64,000 nt of DNA, taken from contig JBMNPT010000010.1 in the NCBI GenBank assembly GCA_050943735.1, forward strand, positions 1-64,000, written 5' to 3'. Positions 43,244 to 51,780 of this stretch are shown one piece after another. A model generated the notes under the pieces. That model ran no database searches and was not told the DNA's origin. It saw only the letters and a list, made by a program, of their open reading frames with translations. The translations under genes were made by a program, and so were the position numbers. The DNA is from JBMNPT01 sp050943735. GTDB taxonomy: Bacteria; Bacillota; Clostridia; Oscillospirales; RGIG577. Positions within the stretch are counted from its first letter, which is position 1, and each line of letters starts with the position of its first letter.

Positions 43244-43622
43244 ATAGCAGATTGGCAGAATCCAGCATTTCGTCGGAAAGAATACAGTATACTTGCAGCC
43301 GCAGCTGAGCGGCTCCTGATAAAATCAGTGCCCGGTCCTGAGCCATCAGATAGGCTTTGAGCCGATGCACGCAAAAGGAAACTTCCAGCACGCCGTCGTG
43401 GGGCAAAAAGGTATAGTAGATCCGAGAGGTCTGTTGCCATCGGGCGTCGAAATCCTCCAGTTCCAGAGCGGCCTGCTGATATTCTTCCAGCATGCAGAGA
43501 GATTCAATGTGGTATGCCTGCCGGGAAAACTCATGGGTGGTGGTATCCACATACAGATAGGAGCCCCAGGCCAGGACAGTCATAAGCAGCAAAAGCGACA
43601 GTGCGGAAAGAAAGGATTTCAT
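43242..43622 (-). CDS. DUF4363 family protein
   Basis: 126 residues. One N-terminal membrane helix or uncleaved signal (residues 5-23, LSALSLLLLMTVLAWGSYLY) precedes an extracytoplasmic helical domain (EEYQQAALELEDFDARW). DUF4363 proteins commonly follow DUF421 membrane proteins, as here, where the genes overlap by four bases. Function is unknown, perhaps envelope or spore related by association. Confidence 0.8.
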   Translation of the reverse strand: MKSFLSALSLLLLMTVLAWGSYLYVDTTTHEFSRQAYHIESLCMLEEYQQAALELEDFDARWQQTSRIYYTFLPHDGVLEVSFCVHRLKAYLMAQDRALILSGAAQLRLQVYCILSDEMLDSANLL

Positions 43623-44308
43623 GATTTTGCCTCCTTTGCCTGCCGGGGAATCACCGTCACCTGGCCTTTTTCATCACAGCTCATGTAGAGGGCCTGACGG
43701 TGGGAACGCAATCCCGCTTTGCGCAGCTGATGGCACAGCCAGGATTCATCCTTGCCCAGCATCTGCAGATTATAGCGGTTGATTTTTCCGCCGCTGATGA
43801 TCAAAAAGGGAAGATCCTGTTGCTGGGGAGTCAGTTTCAAATCCTGTACCGTAGGGGGCTCATATTGTTCATAGCAAAAGACCGACAATTGACCGTTGGT
43901 TTCCAAAATGGCATACCGTACTTGCTGGATATCCAGCACATCTTTTAGCCTCAGTTCTTTCAGCAGGTCATCCATGTTGAGACGGACCTTTTCCAGTTCT
44001 TTCTGGTCAATTTTCCCGTTGTGAATGAGGATACTGGGCCGGCCGGCTAGCAATTCCCGGATTCGGCAGCTTTTGAGGGAAAAGAAGGAGAGTATAACCT
44101 CTAGAGCCAGCAGTGTCACCACAGGCAAAACTCCGGACAGCAGCGGCATGTTTACATCTCCGATGGGGGTGGAAGCCACTTCGGCCAGCAATAGGGAAAT
44201 GGCCAGTTCGTCGGGCTGCATTTCACCAATTTGCCGTTTGCCCATTACTCGCATGGCCAGTACCAGTGTCAGATACACAATGATACTGCGCAGAAATAAT
44301 ACACCCAT
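43619..44308 (-). CDS. DUF421 (YetF-like) membrane protein
   Basis: 229 residues. Three hydrophobic segments in the first ~85 residues include the conserved RVMGKRQIGEMQPDELAISL. The cytoplasmic part has GRPSILIHNGKI, RLNMDDLLKELRLKDV and YAILETNGQLSVF, all DUF421 hallmarks. Relatives in Bacillus (YetF, YdfS and others) affect spore germinant receptors, but this is not shown here. It is cotranscribed with the DUF4363 gene. Confidence 0.88.
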   Translation of the reverse strand: MGVLFLRSIIVYLTLVLAMRVMGKRQIGEMQPDELAISLLLAEVASTPIGDVNMPLLSGVLPVVTLLALEVILSFFSLKSCRIRELLAGRPSILIHNGKIDQKELEKVRLNMDDLLKELRLKDVLDIQQVRYAILETNGQLSVFCYEQYEPPTVQDLKLTPQQQDLPFLIISGGKINRYNLQMLGKDESWLCHQLRKAGLRSHRQALYMSCDEKGQVTVIPRQAKEAKS

Positions 44309-44352
44309 ACTACACCGCCTTCCTGCTGGCAGTGTGCCCCATAGGAGGAAAA

Positions 44353-44850
44353 TTATGCGTTTTTGACCCCATCGATGTGTAGACAGCGCATTTCCTTGAA
44401 TATGTAGCTGGACAATGGGCGTTGGTGGGCATCCTGATCATGGGTGGTGACCGAGATGGAGGGAGAAAGGGGATTGCCCTGCAGCCGGGTCACCAGCAAA
44501 CTGTGGTAAAATCGTCCGTTGCCATCTCCCAATTGGATGATATCTCCCAATTCCAGTTGTTCAGGCTGCACGGCATGTCCGTAGGGACCTCGTTCATGGG
44601 AAGAAGTGAGGTAATTCCACAGATAAGGCACTCCGGACCAGGCGGGAGCCCGGCGATGCAGACTCACATAGTACCACCCAAAGGTTTCCCGGGGGTCCAT
44701 GACTCCTCCACCAGCCAATAGGCATTGGGAGATAAAATTGGTACAATCGCCTCCCAGCAGGGCAAAGTCGGTAAAACGTGGGTTGCGATCGTAGGCCCAA
44801 CGGGCGGCATAGGCCAGTGCGGCTGAACGGTCATAGGGAAAGGTGCTCAT
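44353..44850 (-). CDS. Amidase-domain protein (Amidase_6 type)
   Basis: 165 residues. The core GGDCTNFISQCLLAGG carries the catalytic-type Cys, and HSLLVT supplies the likely His, as in the putative amidase domain PF12671 found in spore-cortex or wall-acting proteins. There is no signal peptide. An AGGAG site lies upstream on the minus strand. A 23-codon frame (44831-44902) with its own GGTGTAG site overlaps this start and may couple translation. Confidence 0.82.
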   Translation of the reverse strand: MSTFPYDRSAALAYAARWAYDRNPRFTDFALLGGDCTNFISQCLLAGGGVMDPRETFGWYYVSLHRRAPAWSGVPYLWNYLTSSHERGPYGHAVQPEQLELGDIIQLGDGNGRFYHSLLVTRLQGNPLSPSISVTTHDQDAHQRPLSSYIFKEMRCLHIDGVKNA

Positions 44851-44936
44851 AAATTTTCAACTCCTGTTCAAAACGGTTCATCAAATTCAAAAAAACAGCC
44901 ATACTACACCTGAGAAAACAAAACAGGTGGGCTAGT

Positions 44937-45380
44937 ATGAAGCAATGGCAAAAATACGGACTGCTGGCGTTGGCCGGTGGAATTGGGTACAATGGGGTTG
45001 AATTGTTGTGGCGTGGATACAGTCACTGGAGTATGACGGTGACAGGCGGGATTTGCCTGTTGCTTCTTTGGACGCTGCAGCAGCGAATGGCAGATCAGTC
45101 TTTGTGGAAACGCTGTGTGATGGGAATGATCCTGATTACGGCAGTGGAATTTCTGGTGGGATGTGTGGTCAATCTGGTGTTTTGCTGGGAAGTTTGGGAT
45201 TACACCGACGCGCCCTGCAATCTGCTGGGACAGGTGTGTCTGCCTTATTCCCTGCTTTGGGGACTGCTGTGCGCGCCGGTATTCTGGGGAATGCAGACTC
45301 TCGGCCGGCTGAGGCGGGAAAGGAGGAAACCCATCCCCAGACACGGAAAAACGGCGGAGAGCGGTGAGGCCCCGCTTTAG
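44937..45380 (+). CDS. Putative ABC-transporter type IV membrane protein
   Basis: 147 residues with about four membrane helices. The N-terminal GYNGVELLWRGYSHWSMTVTGGICLLLL matches the PF06541 family (RGxSHWSM is the hallmark), followed by AVEFLVGCVVNLVFCWEVWDYT. The name is historical and transport is not proven. A tail rich in Arg/Lys is cytoplasmic. It diverges from the amidase gene. Confidence 0.8.
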   Translation: MKQWQKYGLLALAGGIGYNGVELLWRGYSHWSMTVTGGICLLLLWTLQQRMADQSLWKRCVMGMILITAVEFLVGCVVNLVFCWEVWDYTDAPCNLLGQVCLPYSLLWGLLCAPVFWGMQTLGRLRRERRKPIPRHGKTAESGEAPL

Positions 45381-45422
45381 CATATGCGGGAGGATGCAGG
45401 GGCAGACCTGCCCCATTGCCTG

Positions 45423-45451
45423 TTGTCACCGGGCGCAAAATATGGTATGAT
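45423..45451 (+). promoter_or_regulatory. Promoter of ruvC-ruvA-ruvB-glmM
   Basis: -35 TTGTCA (45423-45428), 17-bp spacer, -10 TATGAT (45446-45451). Confidence 0.72.
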
Positions 45452-45510
45452 ATATGACAGTATCCATAAAGTGGGAGGGTAGGACCTTCCCTGGGGAAAA
45501 GGAGTTATCC

Positions 45511-46011
45511 ATGATCATTCTGGGAGTGGACCCGGGGATTGCCACCATTGGCACCGGGGTTATCAAATACGAAGGGAATCGCTTTACCACCATCTATTAC
45601 GATTCCATCATCACTCCGCCCAAAATTCCATTGGCAACCAGGCTGTCCATGTTGTACGATGAGCTTACCCGCATCATCCGGACCTATCGGCCCGAGATGA
45701 TGGCGGTGGAGGAGCTGTTTTTCAACAACAATGAAAAGACAGCCATTGCTGTGGGGCAGGGGCGCGGAGTGATTTTGCTGTGCGGAGCTCAGGCGGGACT
45801 GCCGGTGTTTGAGTACACCCCACTGCAGATCAAGCAGGCTGTGGTGGGATATGGCAGAGCGGAGAAAAAACAGGTGCAGCTGATGACCAAGATGCTGTTG
45901 GGACTGGAGCGGGTACCTAAACCGGATGATACAGCTGATGCGTTGGCGGTGGCCATCTGTCATGCCCACAGCTACAATCCCAATATGCAGCGGCAGATGA
46001 TGCTGCGCTGA
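45511..46011 (+). CDS. ruvC: Holliday junction resolvase RuvC
   Basis: 166 residues. The acidic active site is visible as LGVDPG (Asp-7), AVEELFF (Glu) and PDDTADALAVAICHAH (two Asp). RuvC nicks Holliday junctions moved by RuvAB. The ATG at 45511 follows AAAAGGAG; the frame opening at 45454 begins near the promoter. ruvA follows after 10 bases. Confidence 0.96.
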   Translation: MIILGVDPGIATIGTGVIKYEGNRFTTIYYDSIITPPKIPLATRLSMLYDELTRIIRTYRPEMMAVEELFFNNNEKTAIAVGQGRGVILLCGAQAGLPVFEYTPLQIKQAVVGYGRAEKKQVQLMTKMLLGLERVPKPDDTADALAVAICHAHSYNPNMQRQMMLR

Positions 46012-46021
46012 GGAGGACGCC

Positions 46022-46618
46022 ATGTTTGAATACATAAAAGGAACGGTGACCGGTTCCGGGGAAAATTATCTGGTGCTGGAAACCGGTGGAATCGGATATC
46101 GGATTTTTACCACCCAGCCCACCATTCAGCGGATGCAGGTGGGGCGTGAGGCGGTGATCTATACCCATCTCTATGTGAGAGAGGATGTGCTGGACCTGTA
46201 TGGGATGGACAACCGGGAGGAGATGGGCAGTTTTCGCATGCTGCTGTCGGTGAGCGGAGTGGGCCCCAAAATGGCGTTGTCCATTCTGTCGGAGCTGCCG
46301 GGAGAGAAGGTGGCGCTGGCGGTGGTCACAGACGACACCAAGGCGCTTACCCGGGCCAATGGGGTGGGTCCCAAACTGGCCAAACGGATTTTGCTGGAGC
46401 TGAAAGACAAGATCAAAAACCAAGACCTGCAGGTGGAAAGCAGCGGGGAAACCGGTGATTTCCTGCCCGCACAGGATGCCCGTCAGGAGGCAGTCAACGC
46501 ACTCATGGTTCTGGGGTACAGTCGCGGTGAGGCCCAGGAGGCACTCCGGGGGCTGGATGTGGCGCAGATGACGCTGGAGGAGTGCATCAAGGCGGCGCTC
46601 AAGAAAATGATGAAGTAA
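46022..46618 (+). CDS. ruvA: Holliday junction branch migration protein RuvA
   Basis: 198 residues. Domain I OB fold (MFEYIKGTVTGSGENYLVLE), helix-hairpin-helix domain II (LLSVSGVGPKMALSIL and ANGVGPKLAKRILLEL), and C-terminal domain III that touches RuvB (EAVNALMVLGYSRGEAQEAL). It binds four-way junctions as a tetramer. Starts after GAGGAGG. Confidence 0.97.
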   Translation: MFEYIKGTVTGSGENYLVLETGGIGYRIFTTQPTIQRMQVGREAVIYTHLYVREDVLDLYGMDNREEMGSFRMLLSVSGVGPKMALSILSELPGEKVALAVVTDDTKALTRANGVGPKLAKRILLELKDKIKNQDLQVESSGETGDFLPAQDARQEAVNALMVLGYSRGEAQEALRGLDVAQMTLEECIKAALKKMMK

Positions 46619-46631
46619 AGGGGGAGGCCCT

Positions 46632-47675
46632 GTGAATCTGGAAAATGAAGATCGGTTTATCACACCCAGTCTTACGTATGAAGACGCGGAGGTGGAAGGG
46701 GGCCTGCGTCCCAAAACACTGGAAGAGTACATCGGTCAGGAAAAGGCCAAGGAAAATCTCAAGGTGTTCATTGAGGCGGCACGGCTCCGGGGAGAACCGT
46801 TGGACCATGTGCTGCTGTATGGCCCGCCCGGATTGGGCAAGACCACATTGGCGGGAATCATCGCCAACGAGATGGGGGTGAACATTCGCATCACTTCCGG
46901 CCCGGCCATTGAAAAACAGGGAGATCTGGCGGCGTTGCTCACCAATCTCAGTGAGAACGATATTTTATTCATCGACGAAATTCACCGGCTGAGCCGGAGC
47001 GTGGAGGAGATTCTCTACTCTGCCATGGAAGATTACGCGCTGGATATCATCATTGGCAAAGGGCCCTCTGCCCGGTCCATTCGGTTGGATTTGCCCAAAT
47101 TCACCTTGATTGGTGCTACCACCCGGAGCGGCCAGCTGTCCGCGCCGTTGCGGGACCGCTTTGGGGTGATGCTGCGGCTGGAATTGTATTCTCCTGAGGA
47201 GCTCAAGGAGATCATCCAACGAAGCGGACGGATTTTGGGCGTGGAGATGACCGAAGACGGCGCGGCGGAGATTTCCACCCGTAGTCGAGGAACGCCCCGT
47301 GTGGCCAATCGGATGCTCAAGCGGGTGCGGGATTTTGCTCAGGTAATGGGTGACGGCCGGGTGGATAAGGAGATTGCGGATGTGGCGCTCTCCCGGCTGG
47401 AAATTGATAAACTTGGGTTGGACAGTGTGGACCGCCGCATGCTGCGGGTGATCATTCAGAATTTCGGAGGGGGCCCGGTGGGCTTGGATACACTGGCCGC
47501 TACCATTGGTGAAGAGGGTGTCACCATTGAGGATGTGTATGAGCCCTATTTGCTGCAGCTGGGGTTCCTGAATCGGACGCCCCGGGGTCGTGTGGCCACT
47601 CCGATGGCCTATGCCCATATGAAGCTGCCCTATATGAAGCAGGAAGAAACGGCGGAACAGCAGAGTTTGCTGTGA
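46632..47675 (+). CDS. ruvB: Holliday junction branch migration ATPase RuvB
   Basis: 347 residues from a GTG start with AGGGGGAGG upstream. AAA+ motifs: Walker A GPPGLGKTTL, Walker B ILFIDEIHRLSR, sensor 1 IGATTRSGQLSAPLRDRFG, and the C-terminal winged helix. It drives branch migration with RuvA. The order ruvC-ruvA-ruvB is tight, with glmM 26 bases later. Confidence 0.97.
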   Translation: MNLENEDRFITPSLTYEDAEVEGGLRPKTLEEYIGQEKAKENLKVFIEAARLRGEPLDHVLLYGPPGLGKTTLAGIIANEMGVNIRITSGPAIEKQGDLAALLTNLSENDILFIDEIHRLSRSVEEILYSAMEDYALDIIIGKGPSARSIRLDLPKFTLIGATTRSGQLSAPLRDRFGVMLRLELYSPEELKEIIQRSGRILGVEMTEDGAAEISTRSRGTPRVANRMLKRVRDFAQVMGDGRVDKEIADVALSRLEIDKLGLDSVDRRMLRVIIQNFGGGPVGLDTLAATIGEEGVTIEDVYEPYLLQLGFLNRTPRGRVATPMAYAHMKLPYMKQEETAEQQSLL

Positions 47676-47701
47676 GCGAGAGAAATTAAGGAGAATTCGC
47701 A

Positions 47702-49045
47702 ATGGGAAAATTATTCGGAACAGACGGTGTGCGCGGCGTGGTGAATGAGGATCTGGACGGTCTGCTGGCGTACCAACTGGGTATGGCGGGAGCCTATGTG
47801 CTCACCAAGGCCACTCATAAAACACCCACCATCGTCATTGGCAAGGATACCCGGATTTCGGGAGATATGCTGGAGTCAGCCCTGTTGGCGGGCATCTGCG
47901 CTATGGGAGCCAATGTGTTTCTGTTGGGAGTACTGCCCACTCCTGCAGTGGCTTATCTGGTGCGCAAAATGGGCGCTGACGCTGGTGTTATGATCTCGGC
48001 TTCTCACAATCCCATGGAGCACAATGGGATCAAATTCTTTGATGCCAGCGGCAACAAGCTGTCCGATGCGCTGGAGGAAGAGATTGAGAGCATTATTTTG
48101 GGTACGGGAGAAAAAATCCAGCCCAAGACTGGTGCGGAGATTGGCCGGGTAAAAATGTACCGGCATGGTGTAGATGAGTATGTGGATTTTGTGGCGTCCA
48201 CTGTAGATACCGATATTTCCGGCATCAAGTGCATTGTGGACTGTGCCAACGGCAGTGCCAGTACCACAGCCCGCAAGTTGTTTGACAAGCTGGGCGTGAA
48301 GGCGGATATCATCAACTGTGTACCCAACGGCATCAATATCAATGACAATTGTGGCTCTACCCACATTGACCAGGTGGCGGACTATGTACGGAAGGGCGAT
48401 TATGATGTTGGGATTGCCTTTGACGGTGACGCGGACCGCTGTTTGATTGTGGATGAAAAGGGCGACTTGGTGGACGGTGATAAAATCATTGCCGCCTGTG
48501 CCTGCCATTTGAAAAAGTTGGGACGGCTGAAGAACAATACCGCTGTGGTGACGGTGCTCACCAACATGGGCTTTTATGAAATGGCTAAGAAGAACGACAT
48601 TGATGTGGTGGCCTCCAATGTGGGTGACCGGTATGTGCTGGAGGAAATGCAGAAAGGCGGCTTTGTACTGGGCGGTGAACAGTCGGGGCACATCATCTTT
48701 TTGGATCACAACAGCACCGGTGATGGCCAGATTACAGCCACACAATTTTTGTCAGTGATGAGCAGCCAGCGAAAGAGTGCCTCTCAGGTGGCTTCCATCA
48801 TGACCAATTATCCTCAGGTGATGCGCAATGTGCCGGTGACCCGGGAAGTGAAGGAAAATTACCAGCACGATCCGGAGATTCAAAAGGCCATTGAAGAGGT
48901 GCGCTGTCAGCTGGGTAAGGAAGGCCGGATTCTGGTGCGGCCCTCCGGTACGGAATCACTGGTGCGGGTGATGATTGAGGGCAAGGACCAGCAGGAAATT
49001 GAACGGCTGGCGGAACAGGTGGCCCAAGTGATTCAGAACAAGTAA
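47702..49045 (+). CDS. glmM: Phosphoglucosamine mutase
   Basis: 447 residues, four-domain alpha-phosphohexomutase. The phosphoserine loop SASHNPMEHNGIK, Mg-binding DGDADRC, sugar-binding GEQSGHI and phosphate-binding RPSGTESLVRV are present. It converts GlcN-6-P to GlcN-1-P for UDP-GlcNAc and wall synthesis. In Bacillus it follows cdaA-cdaR, whereas here it ends the ruv operon. Confidence 0.96.
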   Translation: MGKLFGTDGVRGVVNEDLDGLLAYQLGMAGAYVLTKATHKTPTIVIGKDTRISGDMLESALLAGICAMGANVFLLGVLPTPAVAYLVRKMGADAGVMISASHNPMEHNGIKFFDASGNKLSDALEEEIESIILGTGEKIQPKTGAEIGRVKMYRHGVDEYVDFVASTVDTDISGIKCIVDCANGSASTTARKLFDKLGVKADIINCVPNGININDNCGSTHIDQVADYVRKGDYDVGIAFDGDADRCLIVDEKGDLVDGDKIIAACACHLKKLGRLKNNTAVVTVLTNMGFYEMAKKNDIDVVASNVGDRYVLEEMQKGGFVLGGEQSGHIIFLDHNSTGDGQITATQFLSVMSSQRKSASQVASIMTNYPQVMRNVPVTREVKENYQHDPEIQKAIEEVRCQLGKEGRILVRPSGTESLVRVMIEGKDQQEIERLAEQVAQVIQNK

Positions 49046-49057
49046 AAGGAAAACATA

Positions 49058-49092
49058 GAAAAAGACGGCGGTCTCAGACCGTCGTCTTTTTT
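49058..49092 (+). terminator. Terminator after glmM
   Basis: AAAAGACGGCGGTCT pairs with AGACCGTCGTCTTTT (one G-T pair), followed by T6. Confidence 0.88.
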
Positions 49093-49104
49093 ATATGGAC
49101 ATAA

Positions 49105-49134
49105 AAAAACAGTCCGCAAACGCGGACTGTTTTT
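49105..49134 (-). terminator. Terminator of the SLH/transpeptidase gene
   Basis: Stem CAGTCCGC / GCGGACTG with a 4-nt loop; read on the minus strand it ends in a run of seven T. Confidence 0.88.
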
Positions 49135-49136
49135 GT

Positions 49137-51662
49137 TTAGTAAACCACCACAGTGGAGTGGAGGGGCAGATTATCAGACAGCCACCAGATATCGTCGTCC
49201 ATCATTCGTACGCAGCCATGAGAGGCAGGAGTACCCATATAGCTCTCCAGAATGGTGCCGTTGGGACGCTTGGGACGGGAGTGCATAGCTTCCGAGCCGT
49301 TAAAGCGCAGGGCGGGCTTTACGTAGTAGGTGCCGAAATCCCACACCGCATCCCGGCGGTAATAGGAGAATACACCCACATCGGTGGGAGTGGTGTTTTT
49401 GCCGGTGGCACAGGGGCAGGTACGTACCAGTTTCCAATTGCCCTGGCTGCCGGTGAACACATTCACCTTCTGCCGTTCAATGTTGATCCACACCAGATAG
49501 TTGGTGGGGCTGGAATATCCTTTGGCATTGACAAAGATTTCCTTTTCAAAATCCTGGAAATCGGAGTAGACGGTGTAATTCTTGGAAGAGATGGAGAAAT
49601 AGCTCCGGCTCAGCCAGCCAGTACTACCATCTGCAAGACGGACATTGGCCCAGGTGGAGGCATCGGTGAGATTGATCATACCCACAACCTGTCCTTTTTG
49701 CAGAGTGGCGATCTGGCCGCCCCAGCCCTTTTGGGCATAGACAGGCGCGTTGTTGCGGGTGATGGTGAGCTCAATTTCCACCGGCTGGATTTTGGCCAGA
49801 ATGGTGTTTACATCCCGCTCGATGTAATACTGCTCGGAGTGGTTTTCGATTTCTACTACTGCTTCTGCGGAGGCCTGTTCCTCCTCATAGGTGAGCACCA
49901 AAGAATAGGTGTAGGAGGTGGGCATATTGCGGTAGCGTTCCACAGACAGACGCAGGGTGGAAGTCACACCCTCCGGAGTCAGGGTAAAGGCATCGTTGCC
50001 AAAGCCGGAGATGGGCTGGCCATTGCAATACCATTGTGCGCCGCATACCTTTTCCATTTCCGCACCGGTGATGGAAGCGGTGAGTACCAGTTGCTGGTCC
50101 AGCGGCAGGAAAGTGGGAGCGTCAATAAACTCCACTTTTACATTTTCCAGACCCATGTCAATCTGCTCGGTCACCTTGGCACCGGGCACGTCCACTTCAG
50201 TGTCGCGGCCCACCACCAAGACCTCTCCCACACGGCCGTAACCGGTGAAGGAGCAATCTCTTGCCAGCAGCTGAGCATTTTCTACTGCGGCTCCTACAGT
50301 GATGGTGCTGTACCGGGCGGTGCGTTCCACAGTGAGATTTTCAATGTTGCTGCCGCTGCCGATTTTGAGTTCACTGCTCTCTCCCTGCAGAGTCAAAGCA
50401 TCGGTGTCGAAATCAAGCAGCTGTACCTGGGCGGCATCGTCGCGGATCAGCAGGGAATCTGCTTTGCCGCTCAGTGTCACCTGGTGATCGTTTTCCTCCA
50501 CCACAATGGAAGGAACAGTGGTGAAGGAGGGCAGGGTGATACGCACATCTCCCGTGGTGTGTCCGATGACCACAGAGTCAAAGGAATTGGTGCCCATCAG
50601 ATTGAGAGAGCTGCTGCCGCGCACCAGCAGACGGCCTTCCACTGTGACATTGCGCAGAGAAGTAGTGCCAATATCTGCACCGTCGGCGATGATCAGATCT
50701 CCGCCGACGGTTTTGCCTTCCAGAGACTGACCAGGCTGGGAGATGATCACATTGCCGGAGATGTAATTGGGATCCACCGGTTCTTCGGGTTCCTCAGGTT
50801 CTTCCGGCTCCTCGGTGGGTTCGGTCTCTTCCGGATTTTCGGTGGGCTCGGTTTCTTCAGAGGGCTGTTCCTCTGTGGGCTCGTCAGTGGTCACATCCTC
50901 TTCGGTTTCCGGCTGATCAGAAGGCGTGGTTTCTGTTTCAGGGGTGTCACTTTCAGTTTCAGAAGACTCTTCTTCAGGTTCTTGCTGTTCAGGAGAAGGG
51001 GTTACCTCAGTGTCTTCCGGCTCTTCCGGCTGAGAGGGCTCAGGAAGTTCTACCGTCAGGGGGTCCGGCCCCAGGTAGAGGTCAAACAGGTTGTCCATCA
51101 GAGTGGCGAATTCCGCCCGGGTGATGGAATTTCTGGGATAGAGATGGGTGCCATCTCCCTGTATGTAACCTGCCTGCACCAACGCAGCCAGCGAAGGAGC
51201 TGCCCACTCGCTCACCTGATCTGCATCCTGGTAGGAACTCAGAAGAGCAGGGTCCGCATCGGGAAGCAGCGGCGCACGGGCCAGTACCGAAAAGGTCTGC
51301 TCACGGGTGATGGGATCATAGGGATTGAGCTTGCCATCAGCCCCCTGAAAGGTCCCCATAGCCACTGCATGCTGCAGTTCGGCCTGATCTTCTTCGTTTT
51401 CAGGAAGGTCGGTATAGCCGGAGAGATCGGCTTCCCCTTCCGCGCCGAAGGCGTGGTTGATGCCGGCGGCCATTTCCAACCGGGTGAGCGGGTCGTTGGG
51501 ACGAAGATTGGGTTCGCCTTCCAGCAGGGAATAGGCGGCCGCTTCTTCCAGCGACTTCTGCGCCCAGTGGCCTTGAATGTCCTGCAGAGTGAGACCGTAT
51601 ACCCCGTTTTGCAAAAGGGATACAGCCAGCACCGCAGAAAGAATGGCGGTTTTTTTCTTCAT
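49137..51662 (-). CDS. Secreted SLH-domain L,D-transpeptidase
   Basis: 841 residues. After a signal peptide (MKKKTAILSAVLAVSLLQNG) come three S-layer homology domains (about 25-190; e.g. IQGHWAQKSLEEA, NDPLTRLEMAAGI, RNSITRAEFATLM). A Pro/Glu/Thr-rich linker of ~100 residues (200-305) follows, then a beta-helix-like region (GGDLIIADGADIGT...), a beta domain, an SH3b-like segment (ASTWANVRLADGSTGWLSRS), and a C-terminal YkuD domain with the catalytic ASHGCVRM. It should be anchored to wall polymer and make or edit 3-3 crosslinks. The ATG at 51662 lies ten bases after AAAGGAG. Confidence 0.92.
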   Translation of the reverse strand: MKKKTAILSAVLAVSLLQNGVYGLTLQDIQGHWAQKSLEEAAAYSLLEGEPNLRPNDPLTRLEMAAGINHAFGAEGEADLSGYTDLPENEEDQAELQHAVAMGTFQGADGKLNPYDPITREQTFSVLARAPLLPDADPALLSSYQDADQVSEWAAPSLAALVQAGYIQGDGTHLYPRNSITRAEFATLMDNLFDLYLGPDPLTVELPEPSQPEEPEDTEVTPSPEQQEPEEESSETESDTPETETTPSDQPETEEDVTTDEPTEEQPSEETEPTENPEETEPTEEPEEPEEPEEPVDPNYISGNVIISQPGQSLEGKTVGGDLIIADGADIGTTSLRNVTVEGRLLVRGSSSLNLMGTNSFDSVVIGHTTGDVRITLPSFTTVPSIVVEENDHQVTLSGKADSLLIRDDAAQVQLLDFDTDALTLQGESSELKIGSGSNIENLTVERTARYSTITVGAAVENAQLLARDCSFTGYGRVGEVLVVGRDTEVDVPGAKVTEQIDMGLENVKVEFIDAPTFLPLDQQLVLTASITGAEMEKVCGAQWYCNGQPISGFGNDAFTLTPEGVTSTLRLSVERYRNMPTSYTYSLVLTYEEEQASAEAVVEIENHSEQYYIERDVNTILAKIQPVEIELTITRNNAPVYAQKGWGGQIATLQKGQVVGMINLTDASTWANVRLADGSTGWLSRSYFSISSKNYTVYSDFQDFEKEIFVNAKGYSSPTNYLVWINIERQKVNVFTGSQGNWKLVRTCPCATGKNTTPTDVGVFSYYRRDAVWDFGTYYVKPALRFNGSEAMHSRPKRPNGTILESYMGTPASHGCVRMMDDDIWWLSDNLPLHSTVVVY

Positions 51663-51699
51663 AGGGTGCATTCTCCTTTTTTGTTTGATATCCTGCACT

Positions 51700-51708
51700 A
51701 TTATAGCA
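51700..51708 (-). promoter_or_regulatory. Extended -10 promoter of the SLH/transpeptidase gene
   Basis: Minus strand TGCTATAAT (extended -10); no clear -35. Confidence 0.6.
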
Positions 51709-51737
51709 TACTTTTACAGCCGCAGATATGTTTTTGA

Positions 51738-51772
51738 CAAAAAAAGACCGATTTCCGTGAAGAAATCGGTCT
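51738..51772 (-). terminator. Terminator of the ABC exporter operon
   Basis: AGACCGATTTC (51745-51755) pairs with GAAATCGGTCT (51762-51772); on the minus strand a T7 run follows. Confidence 0.88.
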
Positions 51773-51780
51773 GGAAATTT

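Noticed and set aside
50770..51060. Repeated GAA/ACC-type sequence in the transpeptidase linker as a DNA repeat array
   Set aside because: It is the codon-level result of a Pro/Glu/Thr-rich linker with irregular units, not a CRISPR or VNTR.
49095..51737. Long plus-strand frame of 880 codons opposite the SLH/transpeptidase
   Set aside because: The minus strand has signal peptide, SLH, YkuD and promoter; the plus frame begins inside a terminator and is a shadow.
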